NCBI GenBank assembly: GCA_934718135.1 | Contig: CAKUZW010000004.1 | Coordinates: forward strand, 62,001-126,000 | Direction of reading: 5' to 3' | From: an uncultured Candidatus Melainabacteria bacterium | Lineage (GTDB): Bacteria > Cyanobacteriota > Vampirovibrionia > Gastranaerophilales > Gastranaerophilaceae | DNA: 64,000 bases | Part shown: piece by piece, positions 34,433 through 41,903 of the stretch | How the letters are laid out: every line of letters starts with the position of its first letter | Position numbering within the stretch: position 1 is the first letter of the stretch | Program-made: the position numbers and the translations under genes | The notes under the pieces: generated by a model | Told to the model about the DNA's origin: nothing | The model's input: the letters and a program-made list of their open reading frames with translations, nothing else | Database searches by the model: none

Positions 34433-34972
34433 ATAGCTAACGATACTAGATCCTCAAGGGACAGGGATAAAACAATAATGAATGAACGTATTCGTTCAAA
34501 AGAAGTAAGATTAATCGACCATAACGGCGAAAACCATGGTATAGTTCCAACGTCAAAAGCCTTGGCAATGGCAGAAGAAGCAGATTTAGATTTAGTATTG
34601 ATTAGCCCAAATCAGGCTCCTCCGGTAGCTAAAATTTTAGACTACGGAAAATATAAGTATGAACTTGCTAAAAAAGCGAAAGAAGCTAAGAAAAAACAGC
34701 ATGTTGTTGAAATTAAAGAAGTAAAAGTAAGATATAAAATTGATACACATGACTATGAAGTTCGTTTGAAAAGCGTTAGAAAGTTTATTTCTCAAGGTAA
34801 CAAGGTTAAAATTGTTGTTATGTTGAGAGGTAGAGAAATGCAACATTCAAATTTAGCATTTGAACTTGCAAACAGATTTATCAAAGATTTGGAAAATGAT
34901 CCGGTTCAAATAGAAAAGAAACCACAACTAGAAGGTAGAAACGTTACTTTATATTTGTCCGCTCAATCGTAG
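34433..34972 (+). CDS. infC: Translation initiation factor IF-3, probable AUA start
   Basis: 179 residues if started at ATA 34433, which lies 8 bases after GGAG. From there the N-terminus reads ANDTRSSRDRDKTI and then the family core MNERIRSKEVRLID. An ATG at 34478 (164 residues) is the alternative. Core motifs: AVPTSKA-type IVPTSKALAMAEEADLDLVLI, PPVAKILDYGKYKYE, and C-domain VKVRYKIDTHDYEVRL ... VMLRGREM. Rare start codons in infC are known from other bacteria, where IF-3 represses its own translation. It lacks the usual rpmI and rplT neighbours. The sequence GGGATAAAACAATA is repeated before both candidate starts. Confidence 0.93.
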   Translation: MANDTRSSRDRDKTIMNERIRSKEVRLIDHNGENHGIVPTSKALAMAEEADLDLVLISPNQAPPVAKILDYGKYKYELAKKAKEAKKKQHVVEIKEVKVRYKIDTHDYEVRLKSVRKFISQGNKVKIVVMLRGREMQHSNLAFELANRFIKDLENDPVQIEKKPQLEGRNVTLYLSAQS

Positions 34973-34989
34973 TATTTTGAGAAAGTATT

Positions 34990-35175
34990 ATGTCTTTTTT
35001 CTTGATTAAATGTTTGATATTTGTGATTTCATGTGTACTGTTTACCGGTTTGTGTTTGGCAGGCGAACATACATTTCATATCAATTCGACAAAGAAAGTT
35101 CGCAGAATTGAAGTTATTCTTTGTTGCATTGCATATATCTTGATTTTTCTATTAGTATTTGAACATTATTGGTAA
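34990..35175 (+). CDS. Small two-helix membrane protein
   Basis: 61 residues, 17 bp after infC, GAGAAAG before the ATG. Two hydrophobic segments (about 4-24 and 41-58) flank a short loop HTFHINSTKKVRRIE. No family recognised; it may be cotranscribed with infC. Confidence 0.6.
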   Translation: MSFFLIKCLIFVISCVLFTGLCLAGEHTFHINSTKKVRRIEVILCCIAYILIFLLVFEHYW

Positions 35176-35269
35176 AAAATATAAAAGAAGAAAAAGTGGT
35201 TGACTTTTAATCTTGAGCAAGTACAATAAAAAACGTAGCCGATAGAGGTTATAAAAACTAAATAGATAA

Positions 35270-35345
35270 GCCGCAATAGCTCAGTTGGTAGAGCAAGGGA
35301 CTGAAAATCCCTGTGTCCTTGGTTCAATTCCGAGTTGCGGCACCA
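35270..35345 (+). tRNA. tRNA-Phe (anticodon GAA)
   Basis: 76 nt including encoded CCA. Acceptor GCCGCAA pairs with TTGCGGC; D-arm GCTC/GAGC; anticodon loop CTGAAAA gives GAA; T-arm CTTGG/CCGAG with TTCAATT. Confidence 0.97.
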
Positions 35346-35348
35346 TTT

Positions 35349-35375
35349 AAAAAAGAGCCTTATGGCTCTTTTTTT
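35349..35375. terminator. Terminator after tRNA-Phe
   Basis: 9-bp stem AAAAGAGCC/GGCTCTTTT, loop TTAT, T-run; also T-rich on the minus strand, so it can serve the convergent kinase-like gene. Confidence 0.88.
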
Positions 35376-36609
35376 ATATTGTTAATAATTTGTCGGTTAG
35401 TAATCCAAATTCAGCTTTTTGCAGAAGCCTTTCAGGTGGAATTTTATATGTTTGTGCTGCATAAGTAATCAAATTCGAAATTTCATCTGCGGTATTTTTT
35501 GCGTTTGTATAGTAATAAACTTTTACTGCATCTTTGTTTGTAATACCACGTTGTATCTCTTGGATATAACTGGCACGTTCTTTATCCAAAAATGATTCAA
35601 TTTGTGCAATGTTAATAGGCGGAGCACTGAGTTTTTGAGCTGTCAGGTTTACCCAACGTAAGAATGAATACATCTGAAGTTTAGCGGCTTCTGTATGTAA
35701 GATGTCTTTATCTCCGCTTTTTAAAGCCATGTAGTGACATGCTTCTTCTGCTTCCATTCTTTTAAATATTTCGTCCCCTAATTCAGTTTGAAGTTTGTTA
35801 TAGTGATGTGCCATTTCCAAATGGTGTTCACTTTTTAATTTTATATAATTTCTAAACGTTTCTTGGGCTTGTGTAATATTTGGACTTCTATATAAATAAG
35901 GTGCAAGTGTTTCGTATTCAAAGGCTCTAAGATTACTTGTTCCATAGCCCGTATCACTTTCGTTCAAAAAGAAAGCGTAATTTGATTTAGTTATTGTAGG
36001 CAGGGATTTTTCTGTTTCTTCAAGATTTTTTTCATTCCCTAGTTTGATTTTACGAAGGTATTCAAAATCCAGTAACCCTGCATTATTTTCTGTGATTTTC
36101 ATGTTTGGAGGACGCATATCGCTTTGCAAAAATTGTGTTCTTCCAAAACCTTTATCAAGTCGGTTAAGAGTTTCGACAATCGCTTCAAGGTTCTTTTCGT
36201 TGAATGGTGCTTCTATCGGGTGTGGATTTTCTCCAGCAACTTTTGATGAAACAAGGATAGGCAATCTATCTTTTTCAAGTGCGAAAAGTCCTTTTTGTGT
36301 GTTGTGGAGGTAATTTTCGTTTCCCGATTTAGTAATTAAATGGCTCAAACTAGCCAAGTTGTCCATTTCAGAAAATAAAGTTTTCTTTGCAAGTTTTTTT
36401 AGAATTTTGTCGAAAATTTTTATTACATTTTCGCCATATTCATAAGCGGTTCCGGATGTTCCTTCGCCAATTTTGATTTTGGAGTTCAATTCAAGAATAT
36501 CTTGAACTTCTTCAAGTTTCGGGGTTCTTATAATTGGGTGGACTGGTAGTCCTCCGATGTTTGTTGTTTTAAAAATTTTAATCGAGTTTGTAACTATTTG
36601 GCATTTCAT
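35374..36609 (-). CDS. Divergent protein-kinase-fold protein
   Basis: 411 residues. The N-lobe has a glycine loop IGEGTSGTAYEYG (about 47-59) and VIKIF with Lys 64; a Glu near 81 could be the helix-C Glu. The C-lobe has FLQSDMRPPNMKI (D164...N169), matching the HRD-x-x-x-x-N catalytic loop with Gln-Ser before the Asp, and LLDFEYLR (D181) in place of DFG. All four key residues are thus present. The last 200 residues are helical and unlike known kinases. The upstream promoter pattern is shared with other lineage-specific genes, and the -10 box lies 5 bases before the ATG, so translation may be leaderless. Aminoglycoside-phosphotransferase-like chemistry is an alternative. Confidence 0.75.
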   Translation of the reverse strand: MKCQIVTNSIKIFKTTNIGGLPVHPIIRTPKLEEVQDILELNSKIKIGEGTSGTAYEYGENVIKIFDKILKKLAKKTLFSEMDNLASLSHLITKSGNENYLHNTQKGLFALEKDRLPILVSSKVAGENPHPIEAPFNEKNLEAIVETLNRLDKGFGRTQFLQSDMRPPNMKITENNAGLLDFEYLRKIKLGNEKNLEETEKSLPTITKSNYAFFLNESDTGYGTSNLRAFEYETLAPYLYRSPNITQAQETFRNYIKLKSEHHLEMAHHYNKLQTELGDEIFKRMEAEEACHYMALKSGDKDILHTEAAKLQMYSFLRWVNLTAQKLSAPPINIAQIESFLDKERASYIQEIQRGITNKDAVKVYYYTNAKNTADEISNLITYAAQTYKIPPERLLQKAEFGLLTDKLLTI

Positions 36610-36614
36610 ATTCT

Positions 36615-36643
36615 TATGAATGCTCGTGATAAAAATATTTTGC
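36615..36643 (-). promoter_or_regulatory. GCAA-N14-TTCATA promoter pattern for the kinase-like gene
   Basis: Minus strand GCAAAATAT, 14 bases, TTCATA, AGAAT, ATG. It stands back-to-back with the copy at 36653-36681. Confidence 0.65.
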
Positions 36644-36652
36644 TAGTTAGGG

Positions 36653-36681
36653 GCAATTTTTTAATCAAAATTGTTTTTATA
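36653..36681 (+). promoter_or_regulatory. GCAA-N14-TTTATA promoter pattern for the zinc-peptidase-like gene
   Basis: GCAATTTTT, 14 bases, TTTATA. It is divergent from the copy at 36615-36643 with 9 bases between them. Confidence 0.7.
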
Positions 36682-36712
36682 TATACATGAATAAACTATG
36701 GGGAATTTTGCA

Positions 36713-37798
36713 ATGGGTATTGAGAAAATAGCTCAAAAATCGGTCTTGCTTTCAAAGACTCTCGGAGTAAAACGGGGGGTAAGCTTTTTTACGGAAGATA
36801 CTTTCAATTTTATAAATAAAAAAGGTGAAAATTGTGTTTTTACTGTATTTAGAAATGAAAAAAATGAGGTTGTTAGAAATAGACTGAAAAATATTACTCT
36901 AGGAACTGAAAAAGAAAGACGCTATTCTCATTGTACATACACCTTTGAAGGTGGTAAAACCGTGCCTTATAGTCGGGTTGTGACAAATTATTCTAATGGA
37001 ACTCGTAAAGAAGAAATTATTTCAACTGTACAAAATGGAGCAAAAGTTGATGTTACAAAGAGCCAATTAATTCGAACAACAAAAGATAATGGGAATAAAC
37101 TTGAAGAAAGCAATGTTTTAAGATTTTCAAATGGGAAAAAGCCTGCAGGGGTATATTCTACTGTTGAAAAAGATGCAAATGATGAAATATTATCTAAAAA
37201 AGTGGTTGCACAAAATAGTAAAGGCAAACAGTGTAAAATTATTCCAAATCTTTTCTATAGCACTCCTGTGTATGGCTCAATTGATTTATACCGCAATGTT
37301 TTTAAAATGTTAAAGACTGAAATGGGTTTAAAAGATTATGGAATAAAAGCTAAGTCTGTTCATTTAGGATATAATAAAGGTGGTAAAAATACGTATGCAC
37401 GGTATAATCATAATTCTAAAACAGTTAGTTTAAATGTTGATGTGCCTATTGTAAATGAAAGAGGACAATTTAGTAGTGAAGTTGCACATGAATTGTTTCA
37501 CGCATGGCAACATCGAGAGGTTGAATTGTTAGAAAAAAGTCTTTTGAGTGGTTCGAGGAAAGAAGCTGCGGAAGTTTACAAGCATGAATTTTCTAATTAT
37601 GTTCCGTCATCTAAAAATTACAAAGCATACAGGGTGCAAACTGTTGAAGCTAAAGCAAGGGATTTTCAAAAATTTGTTAAATCATATTTTTCTCGAAATA
37701 TGAAAAATATTTATAATAAATATGCAAATGGTATTATTCCTCCTCAAATAGGAATTAATTATCCTGTTCCTGAAGGGGATTTGAAAATAGTTCGCTAA
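36713..37798 (+). CDS. Lineage-specific protein with zinc-peptidase motif HELFH
   Basis: 361 residues from the ATG at 36713 (GGGGAA 7 bases upstream; an in-frame ATG at 36698 has none). The N-terminal half contains repeated NGTRKEEI / NGAKVDV / NGNKLEE / NGKKPAG segments, spaced like YD-type or RHS-type repeats. The C-terminal third carries VAHELFHAWQH (His 259, Glu 260, His 263), a gluzincin-like zinc site, and VEAKARDF downstream, which could give the third ligand. No signal peptide is visible. It is divergent from the kinase-like gene and under the shared promoter pattern. Peptidase activity is inferred from the motif alone. Confidence 0.75.
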   Translation: MGIEKIAQKSVLLSKTLGVKRGVSFFTEDTFNFINKKGENCVFTVFRNEKNEVVRNRLKNITLGTEKERRYSHCTYTFEGGKTVPYSRVVTNYSNGTRKEEIISTVQNGAKVDVTKSQLIRTTKDNGNKLEESNVLRFSNGKKPAGVYSTVEKDANDEILSKKVVAQNSKGKQCKIIPNLFYSTPVYGSIDLYRNVFKMLKTEMGLKDYGIKAKSVHLGYNKGGKNTYARYNHNSKTVSLNVDVPIVNERGQFSSEVAHELFHAWQHREVELLEKSLLSGSRKEAAEVYKHEFSNYVPSSKNYKAYRVQTVEAKARDFQKFVKSYFSRNMKNIYNKYANGIIPPQIGINYPVPEGDLKIVR

Positions 37799-37873
37799 AA
37801 TAAGCAACCTCAACAGTCATTTTTTGCTAGTTACAAATTTTGTTACATTTGTAGATTTTTATTTTATATTGGG

Positions 37874-37879
37874 TATAAT
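37874..37879 (+). promoter_or_regulatory. -10 box of the pyruvate formate-lyase promoter
   Basis: A perfect TATAAT 42 bases before the ATG at 37922. The -35 region is weak. Confidence 0.5.
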
Positions 37880-37921
37880 GATATAAAATATGTGTCTTTT
37901 AGTTAGTAAGGGGAGAAAATT

Positions 37922-40006
37922 ATGACTGAAACGTTGAGTAAAAAACAGGTATACCCTTCAACATCTTTTGTTGGGGGAAAATGGCAACAAGAAATTAATG
38001 TAAGAGACTTTATTCAAAAAAACTATACACCTTATGAAGGTGATTCCAGCTTCTTGGCAAAACCAACAGAAGCTACAACAAAATTGTGGCAAGAATGCTG
38101 TGATTTATTGAAAAAAGAACGTGATAACGGTGGTGTTCTTGATATGGATACAAAAGTTGTATCTACAATTACTTCACACGGAGCAGGATATATTGATAAA
38201 AACTTAGAAACAATTGTAGGTTTGCAAACAGATGCTCCGCTAAAACGTTCAATGCAACCATTTGGCGGTATTAGAATGGCAGAGTCAGCTTGCAAATCCT
38301 ATGGATATGAAGTGGATTCTGAAGTTTCTGAAGTTTTTACAAAATACAGAAAAACACATAACCAAGGTGTTTTCGATGCTTATACTCCGGAAATGAAAGC
38401 TGCTAGACACTCTGCAATTATTACTGGTCTTCCTGATGCTTACGGAAGAGGAAGAATTATTGGTGATTACAGACGTATTGCTTTGTATGGTATTAACAGA
38501 CTTATCGAAGATAAAAAAGAACAATTTAAATCTCTTGAAGGCGAAATGACTCCTGATAGAATCCAATTGAGAGAAGAAATTTCTGAACAAATTAAAGCTC
38601 TTAAAGAAATGATTGAATTGGGTAATATTTATGGTTTTGATATTTCTCAACCTGCAAGAAATGCAAAAGAAGCTGTTCAATGGTTATATTTTGGATACTT
38701 AGCTGCTATTAAAGAACAAAATGGTGCAGCGATGAGTATCGGTAGAACTTCAACTTTCTTAGATATTTATATTGAAAGAGATTTGAAAGAAGGCGTATTA
38801 ACAGAAGAAGAAGCTCAAGAGTTAATTGACCATTTTATTATGAAGTTAAGACTTGTGAAATTTGCGAGAACACCAGAATACAATGAATTATTCTCTGGCG
38901 ACCCTACTTGGGTAACGGAATCTATTGGTGGTATGGGAATTGACGGAAGAACATTGGTTACTAAAAACTCATTCCGTTATTTGCACACATTAGAAAATTT
39001 GGGTACAGCTCCAGAACCAAACTTAACAGTTTTATGGTCAAAGAGATTGCCTCACAATTTCAAACAATATTGTGCTCATATTTCAATCACAACATCTTCT
39101 ATTCAATATGAAAATGATGATATGATGAGAGTTACACACGGTGATGATTACGCAATTGCTTGTTGTGTATCATCAATGGTGGTTGGTAAAGAAATGCAAT
39201 TCTTTGGTGCGAGAGCAAACCTTGCAAAATGTTTGTTGTATGCAATCAACGGTGGTATTGACGAAAGACTTAAAGTTCAAGTAGGTCCTAAATATCGTCC
39301 TGTAACTTCTGAATACCTAGATTATGATGAAGTTATGGATAAATATAACGATATGATGGAATGGCTTGCTGGTTTGTATGTAAATACTTTGAATATCATT
39401 CACTATATGCACGACAAATATTGTTATGAAAGAGCTCAAATGGCGTTACACGACAGAGATGTAAAACGTTATTTTGCAACAGGTATTGCAGGCTTATCCG
39501 TTGTAGCTGATTCTCTTTCTGCAATTAAATATGCTAAAGTAAAAGCTATTCGAGATGAAGATGGAATTGTTGTTGACTATGAAGTTGAAGGAGATTTTCC
39601 TAAATATGGAAACAACGATGATAGAGTTGACCAAATTGCAGTTGATTTGGTTAAAAACTTTATGGCAAAAATCAGAAAGCATTACACTTATAGAAACTCA
39701 ATTCCAACAATGTCAATTTTGACAATCACATCTAACGTTGTATATGGAAAGAAAACAGGTAACACTCCGGACGGTAGAAAAGCAGGTATTCCTTTAGCTC
39801 CAGGGGCAAATCCAATGCACGGAAGAGATTCAAATGGAGCTGTAGCTTCTTTAGCTTCTGTAGCTAAGCTTCCATTTAACGATGCTCAAGACGGTATTTC
39901 AAATACCTTCTCAATTATTCCTAACGCATTAGGAAAAGATGAAATCTTTATGGGCGATTTGAATATTTGTTTAGATAACGGATGTTGCGAATCAAATTTA
40001 GGATAA
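37922..40006 (+). CDS. pflB: Pyruvate formate-lyase, large fragment without the glycyl radical domain
   Basis: 694 residues against about 750-760 in one-piece enzymes. It aligns with PFL up to FSIIPNALGKDE, then ends in an unrelated tail of about 22 residues (IFMGDLN...ESNLG). The catalytic pair Cys414-Cys415 is intact in DDYAIACCVSSMVV; SITSSIQYEND and GARANLAKCLLYAINGG are also typical. PFL cleaves pyruvate with CoA to acetyl-CoA and formate. The radical Gly motif is absent here and is encoded 20 bp downstream in another frame with its own ribosome site. The active enzyme should therefore need both chains. The activase is encoded at 41160. Confidence 0.93.
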   Translation: MTETLSKKQVYPSTSFVGGKWQQEINVRDFIQKNYTPYEGDSSFLAKPTEATTKLWQECCDLLKKERDNGGVLDMDTKVVSTITSHGAGYIDKNLETIVGLQTDAPLKRSMQPFGGIRMAESACKSYGYEVDSEVSEVFTKYRKTHNQGVFDAYTPEMKAARHSAIITGLPDAYGRGRIIGDYRRIALYGINRLIEDKKEQFKSLEGEMTPDRIQLREEISEQIKALKEMIELGNIYGFDISQPARNAKEAVQWLYFGYLAAIKEQNGAAMSIGRTSTFLDIYIERDLKEGVLTEEEAQELIDHFIMKLRLVKFARTPEYNELFSGDPTWVTESIGGMGIDGRTLVTKNSFRYLHTLENLGTAPEPNLTVLWSKRLPHNFKQYCAHISITTSSIQYENDDMMRVTHGDDYAIACCVSSMVVGKEMQFFGARANLAKCLLYAINGGIDERLKVQVGPKYRPVTSEYLDYDEVMDKYNDMMEWLAGLYVNTLNIIHYMHDKYCYERAQMALHDRDVKRYFATGIAGLSVVADSLSAIKYAKVKAIRDEDGIVVDYEVEGDFPKYGNNDDRVDQIAVDLVKNFMAKIRKHYTYRNSIPTMSILTITSNVVYGKKTGNTPDGRKAGIPLAPGANPMHGRDSNGAVASLASVAKLPFNDAQDGISNTFSIIPNALGKDEIFMGDLNICLDNGCCESNLG

Positions 40007-40026
40007 AAAGAAAAGGAAATAAAATT

Positions 40027-40263
40027 ATGACAACACAACAAGAAGAAAATTTAATAAATTTATTAGACGGATACGTAGAAAAAGGCGGACACCATTTGAA
40101 CGTAAACGTATTTAACAGAGAAACATTGTTAGATGCTCAAGCTCATCCAGAAAAATATCCTCAATTAACAGTTAGGGTATCTGGATATGCAGTTAACTTC
40201 ATCAAATTGACAAAAGAACAACAAGATGACGTTATCTCAAGAACATTCCACAGTGCAATGTAA
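40027..40263 (+). CDS. Autonomous glycyl radical subunit of pyruvate formate-lyase (GrcA/YfiD-like)
   Basis: 78 residues from ATG 40027, with AAAGGAAA 6-8 bases upstream. The sequence aligns with the last 75 residues of PFL: NLINLLDGYVEKGGHHLNV, NRETLLDAQAHPEKYPQLTV, then RVSGYAVNF with the radical Gly53, and QQDDVISRTFHSAM. E. coli YfiD/GrcA is a stand-alone spare part of this kind that repairs damaged PFL. Here the partner chain lacks the domain altogether, so this is an obligatory subunit rather than a spare. It ends at a strong terminator. Confidence 0.92.
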   Translation: MTTQQEENLINLLDGYVEKGGHHLNVNVFNRETLLDAQAHPEKYPQLTVRVSGYAVNFIKLTKEQQDDVISRTFHSAM

Positions 40264-40289
40264 ATTTGTTTACTAGATTAAAATAGTCT

Positions 40290-40330
40290 AAAACGAGCTG
40301 CAAATTATTTCCATTTGCAGCTCGTTTTGT
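40290..40330 (+). terminator. Terminator after the pfl genes
   Basis: A perfect 16-bp stem (40290-40305 with 40313-40328) with TTTT at the 3' side. Confidence 0.93.
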
Positions 40331-40337
40331 ATAAGAG

Positions 40338-40366
40338 GCAATTTTTGAATTCAAAATGTTTTTATA
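40338..40366 (+). promoter_or_regulatory. GCAA-N14-TTTATA promoter pattern
   Basis: GCAATTTTT, 14 bases, TTTATA, followed by AAATATAAAGGGG; 21 bases upstream of the start at 40388. Confidence 0.7.
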
Positions 40367-40387
40367 TAAATATAAAGGGGAAATATT

Positions 40388-41137
40388 TTGGATAAAGACA
40401 AGTTAATTGGCTCTGCCCAACTGGCAAGTGGTGCATATTTGGGGTATCAAGGAGTAAAACATGGATTGCCCAGAGCCTTGGGTTTAAGAACAGAATATCA
40501 TACAACAAGTAAAGCTAGTGCCGATTTAATCAAAAAATCAGGAAACTTTTTAGATCCGAAATTTGGCGGGAAGAATGGATTTGCTCAAAAAGGTGCAAAC
40601 TATAACTTGGTACTAAATGGTTGTATAAAGAGATCTGAAAATTCTGTACATATTACTGGTTTGCATAAAGATTCTGCTGTTAATATTTTCGTTAAAAATA
40701 AAAAGTGGTTAACTCCTGAAATGCGAACAATTACAAGAAAATGGCAGAACTTTATGTACCGATACATTGAATTGTTAAATGCTGAAAAATGTGCTGCACC
40801 TAAAAATATGAAGGATGCTCTAAAAAACCTTGCTAAAATATCTAAGAATATTTTTTTGCCAAGTAAGTCTAAAAAATTCTGTATTTCTGGTACAGATTCT
40901 TATTTCAATACAAAATTTATTCCCGATCCTGACGATATTGCTCTGAAATCTACTCAAAAAGTAAAAGTTTATAACAATAGATTTAGCTCTATGGTTGCGG
41001 GTTTGAAAAAGTTTGGGTTATCCGGCATGAAAGAAAATAAAGGTCGAGTTGCTTTTGGCGTCGGTCTTTTAGCACTGGGAAGTTATTCTGCTATAAAATT
41101 TATCCAAAAAGGTGTTGATAATATTTGCAAAAGCTAA
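40388..41137 (+). CDS. Lineage-specific protein between pfl and pflA, TTG start
   Basis: 249 residues, starting at TTG 40388 with AAAGGGGA 6-8 bases upstream. There is no signal peptide. Basic, with one hydrophobic segment near the C-terminus (FGVGLLALGSYSAIKFI, about 222-238). It has its own promoter of the shared GCAA-N14 type and is separated from pfl by a terminator. It reads into pflA after 22 bp, so pflA may depend partly on this promoter. No family recognised. Confidence 0.75.
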   Translation: MDKDKLIGSAQLASGAYLGYQGVKHGLPRALGLRTEYHTTSKASADLIKKSGNFLDPKFGGKNGFAQKGANYNLVLNGCIKRSENSVHITGLHKDSAVNIFVKNKKWLTPEMRTITRKWQNFMYRYIELLNAEKCAAPKNMKDALKNLAKISKNIFLPSKSKKFCISGTDSYFNTKFIPDPDDIALKSTQKVKVYNNRFSSMVAGLKKFGLSGMKENKGRVAFGVGLLALGSYSAIKFIQKGVDNICKS

Positions 41138-41159
41138 CATAATTATATAAAATGAGATT

Positions 41160-41903
41160 ATGGCAGAAGAAATTTATGGCAATATTCATTCAATTGAAAC
41201 TTGCGGGACGGTTGACGGGCCGGGGATAAGGTTTGTTGTATTTACTCAAGGGTGTCCTTTGAGGTGTCAATATTGTCACAATCCTGACACTTGGACGACA
41301 GAAGAGAATAAAAAAATATCAGTTGATGAAATATTACAGAAATATGATGGAGTGAAAGAGTTTTTACGAAATGGAGGCTTGACTGTAACCGGTGGAGAAC
41401 CTTTATTGCAGATAGATTTTGTAACCTCTTTATTTAAAGCTGCAAAGTTAAAAAATATTCACACCGCTCTAGACACTTCAGGAATTCTATTTAACAAAAA
41501 AAATACCTCAAAAATTGATGAGCTTTTGAAATATACGGATTTGGTTTTGCTTGATATCAAACATATTGATGATGTGGAGCATAAGAAATTGACCGGCATG
41601 TCAAATGTTAATGTCTTGGATTTTGCAAAATATTTGTCAGATAAAAATATTCCTGTTTGGATTCGACATGTAGTTGTTCCGCAAATTACGGATAACGATG
41701 AGTATTTGACTCGTTTAGGTCAATTTTTATCAACACTAAAAAATATTCAGGCTCTTGATGTATTGCCTTATCATGATATGGCAATTCCCAAATACGAAAA
41801 TTTAGGAATTGATTATCCGCTTAGGGGAGTTCCTCCTCTATCAAAACAGGAGGCAATAAAAGCTAGAGATATTATATTGAGAGCGTATAGAAAAGGCCTT
41901 TAA
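41160..41903 (+). CDS. pflA: Pyruvate formate-lyase activating enzyme
   Basis: 247 residues. Radical SAM enzyme that installs the glycyl radical on PFL. CGTVDGPGIRFVVFTQGCPLRCQYCHNPDTW (two halves around residue 30) contains the cluster motif C32-x3-C36-x2-C39. GGLTVTGGEPLLQ gives the SAM-binding GGE motif. It belongs to the PFL locus but is separated by the unknown gene at 40388. The last 4 bases overlap the convergent gene. Confidence 0.96.
   Translation: MAEEIYGNIHSIETCGTVDGPGIRFVVFTQGCPLRCQYCHNPDTWTTEENKKISVDEILQKYDGVKEFLRNGGLTVTGGEPLLQIDFVTSLFKAAKLKNIHTALDTSGILFNKKNTSKIDELLKYTDLVLLDIKHIDDVEHKKLTGMSNVNVLDFAKYLSDKNIPVWIRHVVVPQITDNDEYLTRLGQFLSTLKNIQALDVLPYHDMAIPKYENLGIDYPLRGVPPLSKQEAIKARDIILRAYRKGL

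Noticed and set aside
39982..40026. Upstream extension of the small PFL chain to ATG 39982
   Set aside because: The added residues (MLRIKFRIKRKG...) have no PFL similarity and the frame overlaps the end of the large chain; ATG 40027 has the ribosome site.
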